A stretch of 64,000 bases of DNA from Lachnospiraceae bacterium NE2001. GTDB taxonomy: Bacteria; Bacillota; Clostridia; Lachnospirales; Lachnospiraceae. The notes under the pieces were generated by a model. The model saw only the letters and a program-made list of their open reading frames with translations. It did not search any database and had not been told where the DNA came from. Position numbers and translations under genes: made by a program. Of the stretch, positions 1-9,222 are shown in pieces; the first letter of the stretch is position 1; each line of letters begins with the position of its first letter. The stretch is taken from assembly GCA_900110635.1 (NCBI GenBank), contig FOEK01000009.1, forward strand, positions 1 to 64,000. The letters run 5' to 3'.

Positions 1-2648
1 CTTATACATATACAAAGCTTGCTTTTGGATATGATCATGGCTTTGTAAGTGCGTGGTTTCTTATTCTTACCTATATGGCTATTATATGGGCAAATGCCAC
101 AGCTCTTCCTCTTATTATGAAAACGGTTGTTGGTGATACCTTCCAGGTGGGCTTTCTTTATGAAGTAGCGGGTTATTCTATATACGTTGGTGAGATATTC
201 CTTGCACTGGGAGCTCTGGTTCTTGCGGCCCTTGTTTGTCTTTATAGAAAGCCTGCTGAGTGGACACAGATTATTATGGCGGCTATTCTTTTTGGCGGCG
301 TTATTATATGCTTTGCAGCGGCTTTAGGAAAGTTTGGAACGGGAGGCTATTCGCCAGCATTTGCAGGGGATAAAAGTACTACTGCAGGAGTATTTACTAT
401 ATTTGCCCTTGTACCATGGGCTTTTGTAGGCTTTGAATCCATATCTCATAGTGCTGCCGAGGCTAGGTTTTCACTAAAAAAATCCTTTGGTATATTAGCA
501 GCTGCTGTTATAACAGCGACTGTAGCTTATGTGTTGCTTACTTTGATGGCTGTAAAGGCGCTTCCGGATGGGTGCAAATCGTGGGAGGATTATATTGGTA
601 ATCTTGGGGATTATTCAGGCATTTCCTCCGTACCAACATTTCACGGTGCATACGCTGCACTGGGAGAGGTGGGTAGGCTTATTCTTGGTGCTGCAGCAAT
701 GGGGGCAATTTTCACAGGACTAGTTGGAAACTATATAGCGCTTAGTCGATTGATATATTCTATAGCAGAGGATGGGCTCTTTCCAGAGTGGTTTTGCGTT
801 AAGAGAGAGATGGTTCCTAGAAATGCTATTCTTGCTATATTTATTATATCGGCTATATTTCCTTTTCTTGGCCGTACAACGATCAGCTGGATAGTTGATG
901 TTACAACTATTGGGGCAACTATAGCTTATGTGCTGGCATCAGCCTCTGCATATAAGACAGCGAAGGATGAGAAGAACGAGAGGTTTATGTTTTTCGGACT
1001 TGTGGGTGTAGTTGTGTCAGTTCTTTTTGCTTTGGCATTTCTTATACCAAATATCTTCGCCATCACCACGCTGTCTACCCAGTCCTATCTTATACTTTCA
1101 ATATGGAGTATCTGCGGACTTCTGTATTTTCGAGTGTTTCTAAATGCTGATCATCAGAGGCGTTTGGGAAGATCCATCGTTACATGGGTAGTTCTCTTGG
1201 GACTTATCATATATACCTCCAGCATCTGGATGCACCAGACTATTGGAGCGGCTCTGACAAAGTATCAGAATGACAGTGATAAAATAGCCAGTTCTGTTCA
1301 TACGGCAAGTCATATACAGCTTTTGATGATTATATTTTCACTTATTATTCTTCTTAACATATATGGGATGATGCAGAGAAGAGAGAAGGCTATCGAGGTC
1401 GAGAAGCTCCGTGCTGAAAAGACCAGTCAGGCCAAGTCAAGCTTTTTGTCCAATATGAGCCACGAGATAAGAACACCTATGAATGCCATCATAGGTTTGC
1501 AGAAGCTTGCACTGAAGGATCCAGAACTGAAGCCCGAGACCAGGTCCAGTCTTGAAAAGATTGGCGCCAGCGCAGATCATCTTCTTGGACTGATAAATGA
1601 TATCCTGGATATGAGCCGCATAGAGTCTGGCAGGATGATGGTGAAAAAGGATAGGTTTGCATTTCGTAATTTCTTAGATAAGACCAATACAATAATTGAG
1701 GGTCAGTGTCAGGAAAAGAGAATAAAGTATTCCTGCAACATTATTGGTGATGTGGAGGATTATTACGTTGGTGATGATCTGAAGCTAAGTCAGGTTTTGA
1801 TCAATATACTTGGTAATGCCGTAAAGTTCACAAATCCTCGTGGCAGCATATCTCTCGTGGTTGAACAGCTGGATGAAAAAGACGGAATATGTCAGATGCG
1901 CTTCATAATGTCTGATACGGGAATTGGCATGGACCCCGAATATATCCCTAAGATATTCGAGACATTTTCACAGGAGGAAGTAAGCAATACCAGTAAATAT
2001 GGTGGTAGTGGCTTGGGAATGGCTATTACAAAGAATCTGGTCGAGATGATGGAAGGCGAGATTCTGGTTGAGAGTGTGAAGGGTGAAGGATCAACCTTTA
2101 CTGTTACTGTTCCACTTGCTCTTACAGCAGAGCCTGAATCAGCAGAATCAGAGAGCGTTGAATCTAAAACTGGCACAACAGCTATGGAATCTGGTAAAAT
2201 GTTAGAAGAGCCTCTAAGTGAAGAAAGAATAACAGAAATTATTTCTGGCAAGAGAATCCTGATGGCTGAGGATGTTGATCAGAATGCTGAGATTCTTACA
2301 GATCTTCTTGAACTAGAGGATGTTATCGCAGCTCGTGCAAGAAATGGCGAGGAAGCAGTAATGATGTTCTCAAAGAGTGAGCCGGGATTTTATGCAGCTA
2401 TTCTTATGGATGTACGTATGCCTGTTATGGATGGCCTTGAGGCTACCCGCACCATACGTAATCTAGGACATCCTGACGCACAGATTATTCCGATTATTGC
2501 TATGACTGCAAATGTTTTCGATGAGGATGTGGAGCACTCTCGTGCGGCTGGTATGGATGCACATCTTTCAAAGCCTGTGGATCCGGATATATTATATGAA
2601 ACTATGGCAAGACTTATATTAGAACGAACTGCCGGGGAGGTGGATTAA
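1..2648 (+). CDS. APC-type amino-acid permease fused to hybrid histidine kinase (5' partial)
   Basis: The reading frame enters from the left edge (codons in phase from base 3), so the N-terminus is missing. The first ~1.1 kb encodes many hydrophobic helices with the look of an APC-superfamily amino-acid permease. More membrane helices lie up to ~1370. A HisKA dimerisation domain follows, with phospho-acceptor His in MSHEIRTP (His codon 1461-1463), then an HATPase domain (about 1790-2115) with N-box NILGNAVKF and G-boxes DTGIGM and GGSGLGMAI. The C-terminus is a receiver (about 2255-2640) with acidic AEDV, acceptor Asp in LMDVRMP (codon 2409-2411) and Lys in SKPVD. The likely role is transport-coupled or transporter-derived amino-acid sensing feeding a phosphorelay; whether it still transports is unknown. 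Its stop codon abuts the next gene. Domains are confident; the combined function is inferred. Confidence 0.85.
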   Translation, partial: YTYTKLAFGYDHGFVSAWFLILTYMAIIWANATALPLIMKTVVGDTFQVGFLYEVAGYSIYVGEIFLALGALVLAALVCLYRKPAEWTQIIMAAILFGGVIICFAAALGKFGTGGYSPAFAGDKSTTAGVFTIFALVPWAFVGFESISHSAAEARFSLKKSFGILAAAVITATVAYVLLTLMAVKALPDGCKSWEDYIGNLGDYSGISSVPTFHGAYAALGEVGRLILGAAAMGAIFTGLVGNYIALSRLIYSIAEDGLFPEWFCVKREMVPRNAILAIFIISAIFPFLGRTTISWIVDVTTIGATIAYVLASASAYKTAKDEKNERFMFFGLVGVVVSVLFALAFLIPNIFAITTLSTQSYLILSIWSICGLLYFRVFLNADHQRRLGRSIVTWVVLLGLIIYTSSIWMHQTIGAALTKYQNDSDKIASSVHTASHIQLLMIIFSLIILLNIYGMMQRREKAIEVEKLRAEKTSQAKSSFLSNMSHEIRTPMNAIIGLQKLALKDPELKPETRSSLEKIGASADHLLGLINDILDMSRIESGRMMVKKDRFAFRNFLDKTNTIIEGQCQEKRIKYSCNIIGDVEDYYVGDDLKLSQVLINILGNAVKFTNPRGSISLVVEQLDEKDGICQMRFIMSDTGIGMDPEYIPKIFETFSQEEVSNTSKYGGSGLGMAITKNLVEMMEGEILVESVKGEGSTFTVTVPLALTAEPESAESESVESKTGTTAMESGKMLEEPLSEERITEIISGKRILMAEDVDQNAEILTDLLELEDVIAARARNGEEAVMMFSKSEPGFYAAILMDVRMPVMDGLEATRTIRNLGHPDAQIIPIIAMTANVFDEDVEHSRAAGMDAHLSKPVDPDILYETMARLILERTAGEVD

Positions 2649-5600
2649 TTGGGATATAAAATGAATACTAAAAAGTTAATAGTGGTCCTCCTGCTTCTGG
2701 CAATGGTGATAAGCGCTTTAGCTTCATTTACAGTTCAGGCGGAGGAAAAAGAGCATAAGGTGGTTCGTGTTGGATGGTACGACTCATCCTTTAATTATTA
2801 TGACGAGTTTGGAAGACGCTGTGGTATAGACTTTGAATACCTGCAGAAGATATCTGCGTATACTGGATGGACCTACGAATATGTAGAAGACAGCTGGCCT
2901 AACCTTCTTGATATGCTAGAGAATGGAGAGATAGATATTCTTAGTGATGTTTCTTATAAAGAGGAACGTGAAGAATATATGCTGTATCCTGAACTTCCAA
3001 TGGGTACAGAATCCTATTATATCTTTGTAAGTGCTGATAATAGAGAGATAAAAACTGATGATTATACTTCTTTAAATGGGAAACGAATTGGTGTAAATAA
3101 GGATAGTCTTCAGCAGGATTTCCTGGAAGCCTGGATAGAAAAGTATGATATAGATGTAGAAGTTGTTCTTCTTTCTGTTAGTGAGAATGAATCCATGGAT
3201 ATGGTTTTTAATGGAGAGCTTGATGGATATGCATCAATCTTTGATTTTGATACAGAGAAGGAGGTTATTCCATATTGCCGAATTGGAGGGGCAGATTATT
3301 ATTACGCTGTAAATAAAGATCGTTCAGATCTTTTGACAGAACTGAATATGGCTCTTTCTCAGATACAGGATGAGGATCCATATTTTAATCAGAAGATTAC
3401 TGACGATCGTCTCTATGGCGATAGTACCAATACGTATCTTTCTATAACCCAGGAGGACTGGCTGAAGGAGCACGGTCCAATACGTGTAGGATATAGAGAT
3501 GATTATCTGCCGTTTTGTGATGAGGATGACGAAACAGGTGAACTAACGGGAGCTCTTAAGAATTATCTTACTCACGCTGAAATAACTCTGGATAGTAAGT
3601 ATATTGAGTTTGAGACTATATCTTATGATTCAACAAAGCAGGCGATAGAAGCTCTTGAAGCAGGTGAGGTTGACTGTATATTCCCTGTTTATTTCAATGC
3701 TTATGATGCCGACCAGCAGGGACTCAGGCTTTCAGATGCAGCTATGAAAACTGAAATGGTTGCTATAATGCGTCAATCAGATGATAGTAGACTGTCCGAG
3801 GATAGCGATATGACGATAGCCGTTAATGAAGGAATGATGAATATTGAAAACTTCATTATGGACAATTTCCCATATACTAATAGAAAATCTTATCAGGGTC
3901 TTGATAAATGCTATAAGGCTGTAGCAGATAAAGACGCTGATGGAGTGCTTGTCAGCAGCTACAGAATTCTTCCTGCTGAGGATACACTTGATAAGTATAA
4001 GCTCTGCTCTGTACCAACGGGAGAGTCTATGCCATTTTCCTTTGGTGTAAAAAAATGGGATACTGATCTATACTTCCTTCTGAACAAAACAGTTAAAATA
4101 ACTGATAACGAAGATATGGATGCAGCTCTTGCCTCATATATGAAGGTAGATCAGAAGGTTTCCTATATGAAGTTTTTGAAGGAAAACTGGCTTATAGTTA
4201 TTTGTATTCTTATTTTAATATTTGCTATTGTTATTTTCCTTCTTGTTCAGAAGATGAAGGCAGAACGTACAGCAGCAAAGCAGAGAAGGCTTCTTATGGA
4301 GGCTGAAGAGATTGCTGATCTGAAGCAGACTATTACCTCTCTTCTTGATAATATGCCTGGTATGAACTTCACAAAGGATGCCGAAACCGGTGAATACCTT
4401 GCCTGCAATCAGGCCTTTGCGGAGTATGCTCATAAAAAGGATCCTTCGGAGGTGGTAGGTCTTACACCTAAGGATTTATTTGATGAAAAAACAGCAAAGC
4501 GATTCATAGAGGATGATAAAATGGCTCTTTCTATGGATGAACCATATATCTTTTTCGATGATATGAAGGATGCGGATGGAACTGTACGTCAGATAAAGAC
4601 GACAAAGCTTAAATATTCAGATGCAAATGGCCGACTCTGCGTTCTTGGTATGTTCCTGGATGTTACAGATAACTTCCGTATATCCAGAGATGATGCAAAG
4701 ACAAAGGATTCTTACGAGAAAGCAAAAAACAGTAGTTTTATATTCTCACATATTGCCCAGGCTCTGGCATATGGATATTTGAATCTATATTACATAGATG
4801 TAAATACAGAGGAGTTTATAGAATATCGCACTAATGAGAATGGTGGTGGACTTACTGAACTAAGACGTGGCTGGCATTTCTTTGAGGCGTGCCTTGATGA
4901 GATAGAGGAATATGTTTATCCAGAGGATAAGGAAGCAATAGTAAAAGCTATGGATCGTAAGACTCTTGTGGCAGCACTCGATCAGAATGATCCATTTATG
5001 ATGACCCTGAGAATAATCAGAGATGGCGAACCAAGGTATGTAAGTTTAAATGCTACCCGTATGAGAGATGATGACCGCTATATTATCCTTAGTCTAACTG
5101 ATATAGATGAAGAGATGAAACAGCGTAATGCGGCGCAGAAGATACTTGAGGAGCAGGGGGCTTACAATAGGATCACTGCTCTTGCCGGTGATTTCTTTGG
5201 CATATATGTTGTAGTTCCGGAAACCGGACAGTATCGTGAGCTCAGTGCAACGGCAGGCTTTGATGCATTCGAGCTTCCTGGTGAGGGAGATAATTTCTTT
5301 GAGGCAGCAAGGAAGCAGGCTCTTGCAATAGTTTATCCAGAGGATCAGAATCGATTCCTTTCTATGCTCTCAAGAGAAAATGTTCTTAAAGAGATAGAGC
5401 AGAGTGGTATCTATACACTTAGCTATCGTCTGGTAACAGATGGAGAACCTCGTTATGTTCAGCTGAAGGCGGCTATGGTTGAGGAGGCAGAAGGCACTCG
5501 TCTTATAATCGGAATAAATGATATAGATGCCCAGGTTCGTCAGGAAGAGGAGTATGGCAGACGACTGGCTCAGGCTCGTATAGAGGCCAATATCGATGCT

Positions 5601-6053
5601 CTTACTGGTGTTAAGAACAGAAATGCATATCGTGTTTATGAGGAGCGAATAAATGCTCAGATAGAAGTAAATCGTGCACCTGATTTCGCGATTACTATAC
5701 TTGATGTAAATGACCTGAAGAAGGTAAATGATACTCAGGGACATAAGGCTGGTGATCAGTATTTACGAGATGCCTGTCGTATTATATGTACTACATTTAA
5801 ACGAAGTCCTGTATTCAGAGTGGGTGGAGATGAGTTCTGCGTTCTGTCTCAGGGGGATGATTATGCACATATCGATGAGCTCGTTGAACAGATGAATGCT
5901 CATAATGACGAAGCAATAGAAAATGGTGGAATCGTTATAGCAATCGGTATGGCAAGGTATGAAAGAGAAGATAAGGTGGCTCCGGTTTATGAGCGGGCTG
6001 ACCAGACAATGTATGAGAACAAGAGCAGTCTTAAGGCTAGAAAAAAGGGATAA
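2649..6053 (+). CDS. Twin solute-binding-domain, PAS, GGDEF diguanylate cyclase
   Basis: 1134 residues. The start is TTG directly after the previous stop, because GGGGAGG at 2634-2640 is 8 bases upstream; the ATG at 2661 is too far away. A signal-like hydrophobic stretch (residues ~8-31) precedes two tandem SBP_bac_3-type extracellular domains (~36-270 and ~275-490). A membrane helix (~513-535) follows, then a PAS domain starting near LLDNMPGMNF (~560), two further PAS-like repeats (each with a PRYV..L motif), and a C-terminal GGDEF domain (~965-1130) with the intact RVGGDEF signature and DVNDLKKVND. I see no RxxD inhibitory site five residues before GGDEF. It should make cyclic di-GMP in response to small extracellular ligands such as amino acids. 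It shares its PAS module with the next gene. Confidence 0.88.
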   Translation: MGYKMNTKKLIVVLLLLAMVISALASFTVQAEEKEHKVVRVGWYDSSFNYYDEFGRRCGIDFEYLQKISAYTGWTYEYVEDSWPNLLDMLENGEIDILSDVSYKEEREEYMLYPELPMGTESYYIFVSADNREIKTDDYTSLNGKRIGVNKDSLQQDFLEAWIEKYDIDVEVVLLSVSENESMDMVFNGELDGYASIFDFDTEKEVIPYCRIGGADYYYAVNKDRSDLLTELNMALSQIQDEDPYFNQKITDDRLYGDSTNTYLSITQEDWLKEHGPIRVGYRDDYLPFCDEDDETGELTGALKNYLTHAEITLDSKYIEFETISYDSTKQAIEALEAGEVDCIFPVYFNAYDADQQGLRLSDAAMKTEMVAIMRQSDDSRLSEDSDMTIAVNEGMMNIENFIMDNFPYTNRKSYQGLDKCYKAVADKDADGVLVSSYRILPAEDTLDKYKLCSVPTGESMPFSFGVKKWDTDLYFLLNKTVKITDNEDMDAALASYMKVDQKVSYMKFLKENWLIVICILILIFAIVIFLLVQKMKAERTAAKQRRLLMEAEEIADLKQTITSLLDNMPGMNFTKDAETGEYLACNQAFAEYAHKKDPSEVVGLTPKDLFDEKTAKRFIEDDKMALSMDEPYIFFDDMKDADGTVRQIKTTKLKYSDANGRLCVLGMFLDVTDNFRISRDDAKTKDSYEKAKNSSFIFSHIAQALAYGYLNLYYIDVNTEEFIEYRTNENGGGLTELRRGWHFFEACLDEIEEYVYPEDKEAIVKAMDRKTLVAALDQNDPFMMTLRIIRDGEPRYVSLNATRMRDDDRYIILSLTDIDEEMKQRNAAQKILEEQGAYNRITALAGDFFGIYVVVPETGQYRELSATAGFDAFELPGEGDNFFEAARKQALAIVYPEDQNRFLSMLSRENVLKEIEQSGIYTLSYRLVTDGEPRYVQLKAAMVEEAEGTRLIIGINDIDAQVRQEEEYGRRLAQARIEANIDALTGVKNRNAYRVYEERINAQIEVNRAPDFAITILDVNDLKKVNDTQGHKAGDQYLRDACRIICTTFKRSPVFRVGGDEFCVLSQGDDYAHIDELVEQMNAHNDEAIENGGIVIAIGMARYEREDKVAPVYERADQTMYENKSSLKARKKG

Positions 6054-6059
6054 CAGGGT

Positions 6060-8738
6060 ATGTATTATTCGACAATCGGCATACTGGCCGTTTTGACATT
6101 ATTCATAGTGAACTGGGACATACTTAGAGGTTTCAATGTCACCTATGATAAGCCTGCATGGAATGTGTACAGGCGTTTCCTTTATGCTGTCCTGATTTAT
6201 TATATTACTGATATTTTGTGGGGCATACTGGAAAGTAAGAAGCTGGTAACATCCCTATTCATTGATACGACTATATATTTTGTTGCCATGGCAGTGGGTA
6301 TATCCTTCTGGGCTGAGTTTACGGTTGCATATCTGGAAGAAAAAACAGGGTTTGGCAGGTTTCTTATATATGCAGGACGAACAATTGCAGTCACTATTGC
6401 TGTACTGGTTATAGTTAATATCTTTAAACCTGTGCTTTTTATCGTTGATGAGGACTGTGTATATAAGGATCTTCCTCTTCGTGATTTTATGCTGGTATGT
6501 CAGATATGCCTGCTTATTATCATTTCAATATATGCCTTTATTTCCTTGTTTAAGATTGAGGATGATGCTTCAAAACGAGTAAGATATAGGATACTTGCCT
6601 CCTTTGGATTAGTCACAGCTCTTTGTCTCTTTATTCAGTTATGGTTCCCGTATCTGCCAATCTATTCTATTGCATATATGCTGGGAACCTGTCTCCTGCA
6701 TTCATTTGTTGCAAATGATGAAAAGGAGGATAATAAACGTCGTCAGGAACTGGCAAAGAAGATTGAGGAGCTTAAAGAGAGATTTTCTGCGCTGCTTGAC
6801 AATATGCCAGGTATGGCTTTTACCAAGGATGCTAAAACAGGTGTGTATCTGGCCTGCAATCAGGGATTTGCTGAGTATGCACAGAAGAACAGTCCTGATG
6901 AAGTAGTTGGACTTAAGGCTGTTGATATATTTGATGCTGATACAGCAGCTCACATTGTTCGGGACGATAAGGTGGCTCTGTCTCTTAGCAAGCCATACAT
7001 CTTTTTTGAGGATATATATGATGCGGCTGGTAATCAGAAACAGCTTCAGACAACAAAACTGAAGTATACAGATACCTCTGGAAGACTGTGTGTTCTTGGT
7101 ATGTGTCAGGATGTTACAGATATGGTGAGCGTGCAGCATGAACAAGCTATGACCAAGGAGGCTTATGAGAATGCAATAAGCTCAGGTCTCATGTTTACCA
7201 ATATAGCTCAGACACTGGCCCGTGACTATATAGATATGTATTATATCGATGGTGACACAGAGGAGTTTATTGAGTACCAGAAGGATGAGGAAGGTGGTGC
7301 TTTGACAGAGGTTCGCAGGGGATGGCATTTCTTTAGTGACTGCAAGCTGGAACTGTCTGAAATGGTATGCGAGGAAGATCGCGAAGCTTTCTTGCAGGCG
7401 TTGCATCGAAAGACATTGATGAAGGTTCTGGAGAATAAGAATACATTTTCTTTGACATATAGAGTAAAGACTGTAGACGAAGGTGTCTATGTCAACATGA
7501 AGATATCTAAGATGGATGATGAGAAATATATCATTATGGGTATTACAAATGTTGATGCAGAGATGCGAGAGACCATGGCTAAGAATGAAGCTCTGGCAAA
7601 TGCACTAAGCTCTATTGAGAAGGTCAATAAGGATAAGGTGGCATTTCTATCCAGCATGACTCATGAGATTCGTACCCCTATAAATGTGATAATTGGTCTT
7701 GAAACACTTGCAATGAAAAATGCTCAGATGGACGATAAGAGCCGAGAGTATATGGAAAAGATTGGAGAAAGTGCAAATCAGCTCTTGGGAATAATAAATG
7801 ATGTATTGATCGTTGGACGGTCTGATACAGGACGAGTTGATGATCTGGATGCCGTAAAGTCCAAGGATAATGAAGAGCTTGTTGATTACTTAGAAAAGAA
7901 CACGTCCAGTTCTCTTGATCTTAATGCACTGAATGTCCTGGTTATTGATGATAATCCTATTGAGGCGGAGTACGCTCTTATGGTGCTGAAGGAGGTTGGG
8001 ATTAGAGCTGATGCCTGTACAAGTGGTCAGGAGGCTCTCCAAAAGATGGAGGTACAGAAAGGAAAGCAAAAACTGTATAATCTGGTGCTGATGGACTGGA
8101 GTATGGAGGGAATGAGTGGCCTGGAAACAGCGACTGAGATAAGAAGGCTTTATTCTGGAAAGTGTACGGTTGTTGCTCATACAGCTAACAACTGGGAGGA
8201 TATTCGTGAGGAGGCACAAGGCACAGGCGTATATAATTACCTTGCGAAACCTCTCTTTGAGGCAAATATTCTGGCCAATATAGAACAGATCGCACGCCAG
8301 TGTGATATGAATATATTTAAAGAGAAGAAGCGTGCTAAGCTGTCTGGACGTCGCATCCTTCTAGCTGAGGATGTTGAGATAAACGCTGAAATTCTCACTG
8401 ATACTCTCGAGATAGAAAACATCAAGGTTGATCACGTTGCCAACGGCTTGGAGGCAGTGAAAATGTTTGAACAGAGTACTGCTGGAATATATGGTGCAAT
8501 CCTTATGGATGTACGTATGCCAGTGATGGATGGCCTTGAGGCGTCTAGGGCAATCCGGGCTCTTGACCGGGAGGATGCAAAGCGTATCCCGATCATAGCA
8601 CTTACGGCAAATGCTTTCGATGATGACGTACAGCGGTCCTTGCAGGCTGGCATGAACGCCCACCTTACCAAGCCTGTGGATATGGAAAATCTACTAAGAA
8701 TTCTCGGCGAACTAATATATGAAGCAGAGGTCTCCTGA
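6060..8738 (+). CDS. 7TM-PAS-HisKA-double-receiver protein lacking the HATPase domain
   Basis: 892 residues. The ATG is 6 bases after the previous stop, with AAGGGA ahead of it. About seven hydrophobic helices occupy residues 1-220. A PAS domain (~240-360, LLDNMPGMAF) and a second PAS-like domain follow, closely resembling those of the upstream gene. HisKA is at ~525-590 with SMTHEIRTPINV. The protein then passes straight into a receiver (~620-745, acceptor Asp in LMDWSMEG, Lys in LAKPL) and a second receiver (~763-885, LMDVRMPVMDG, TKPVD). The N, G1 and G2 boxes of an HATPase domain are absent, so it cannot be an autonomous kinase. It may be phosphorylated in trans, for example by the permease-kinase two genes upstream, whose receiver is very similar. 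The reading frame is intact, so this is a domain loss and not a frameshift. Confidence 0.85.
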   Translation: MYYSTIGILAVLTLFIVNWDILRGFNVTYDKPAWNVYRRFLYAVLIYYITDILWGILESKKLVTSLFIDTTIYFVAMAVGISFWAEFTVAYLEEKTGFGRFLIYAGRTIAVTIAVLVIVNIFKPVLFIVDEDCVYKDLPLRDFMLVCQICLLIIISIYAFISLFKIEDDASKRVRYRILASFGLVTALCLFIQLWFPYLPIYSIAYMLGTCLLHSFVANDEKEDNKRRQELAKKIEELKERFSALLDNMPGMAFTKDAKTGVYLACNQGFAEYAQKNSPDEVVGLKAVDIFDADTAAHIVRDDKVALSLSKPYIFFEDIYDAAGNQKQLQTTKLKYTDTSGRLCVLGMCQDVTDMVSVQHEQAMTKEAYENAISSGLMFTNIAQTLARDYIDMYYIDGDTEEFIEYQKDEEGGALTEVRRGWHFFSDCKLELSEMVCEEDREAFLQALHRKTLMKVLENKNTFSLTYRVKTVDEGVYVNMKISKMDDEKYIIMGITNVDAEMRETMAKNEALANALSSIEKVNKDKVAFLSSMTHEIRTPINVIIGLETLAMKNAQMDDKSREYMEKIGESANQLLGIINDVLIVGRSDTGRVDDLDAVKSKDNEELVDYLEKNTSSSLDLNALNVLVIDDNPIEAEYALMVLKEVGIRADACTSGQEALQKMEVQKGKQKLYNLVLMDWSMEGMSGLETATEIRRLYSGKCTVVAHTANNWEDIREEAQGTGVYNYLAKPLFEANILANIEQIARQCDMNIFKEKKRAKLSGRRILLAEDVEINAEILTDTLEIENIKVDHVANGLEAVKMFEQSTAGIYGAILMDVRMPVMDGLEASRAIRALDREDAKRIPIIALTANAFDDDVQRSLQAGMNAHLTKPVDMENLLRILGELIYEAEVS

Positions 8739-8755
8739 TGGAGGCCTCTTTTTTT
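8727..8755 (+). terminator. Intrinsic terminator of the sensory operon
   Basis: Nine-base-pair stem (GAGGTCTCC with GGAGGCCTC, one G-T pair), loop TGAT, then seven T. The stem overlaps the stop codon of the preceding gene, so the last codons are part of the hairpin. Confidence 0.85.
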
Positions 8756-8782
8756 GATCTTCATTTAAGGTTTGGAATATAG

Positions 8783-8811
8783 AAAGTTGCATTCAATGTA
8801 TAAAGTTGCAT
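8783..8811 (+). repeat. Direct repeat in the tautomerase promoter
   Basis: AAAGTTGCAT occurs at 8783-8792 and again at 8802-8811, 19 bases apart (about two helical turns). The second copy contains the candidate -35 hexamer. The spacing suits an activator or repressor binding as a dimer, but no regulator is identified. Confidence 0.4.
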
Positions 8812-8835
8812 CCTATGCATAGTGTAGTGTATACT
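8806..8835 (+). promoter_or_regulatory. Sigma-A-type promoter for the MIF/HAD pair
   Basis: TTGCAT (8806-8811), an 18-base spacer and TATACT (8830-8835), about 45 bases before the start of the tautomerase gene and just after the upstream terminator. Confidence 0.55.
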
Positions 8836-8880
8836 TACATAGTGTTGTAGCAAATATTATATATGAGTAGGAGGTGCGTT

Positions 8881-9222
8881 ATGCCATTTGTTGATTCAAA
8901 GATAACACTGAAGATTAGTGACGAGAAGAAAGAAGCCCTGAAGGCTAAAATCGGAGAGGCTATTTCTATCATAGGAAAGCCAGAGAGCTACCTGATGGTA
9001 GGCTTCGAGGATGACTATACACTTTACTTCGCAGGAAATAAACTTGAGAAGGGTGCCTATGTTTCAATCGATGTATTTGGCTCCGTAAACAGTTCACAGG
9101 CAGACCAGATGACAGCTCGAATCTGCGAAATCTACGAAGAAGAACTGGGAATCCCAGGCAACAATATCTATGTAGAATACCGTGGAACCAGAGACTGGGG
9201 CTGGAACGGAAGGAACTTCTAA
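8881..9222 (+). CDS. MIF-family tautomerase
   Basis: 113 residues beginning MPFVDSKI, the usual length (about 115) of macrophage-migration-inhibitory-factor/phenylpyruvate tautomerase relatives. An in-frame ATG lies at 8863, but AGGAGG at 8869-8874 is 6 bases before 8881. Starting there leaves the catalytic proline at position 2, which becomes the N-terminal nucleophile once Met is removed. Other family features are the GKPESYLMVGF stretch and a central Asp/Tyr/Phe-rich strand. A keto-enol tautomerase activity is expected from the family; the natural substrate is unknown. It is cytosolic, with no signal peptide. Its stop overlaps the next start by one base, so the two are translationally coupled. 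Confidence 0.85.
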   Translation: MPFVDSKITLKISDEKKEALKAKIGEAISIIGKPESYLMVGFEDDYTLYFAGNKLEKGAYVSIDVFGSVNSSQADQMTARICEIYEEELGIPGNNIYVEYRGTRDWGWNGRNF

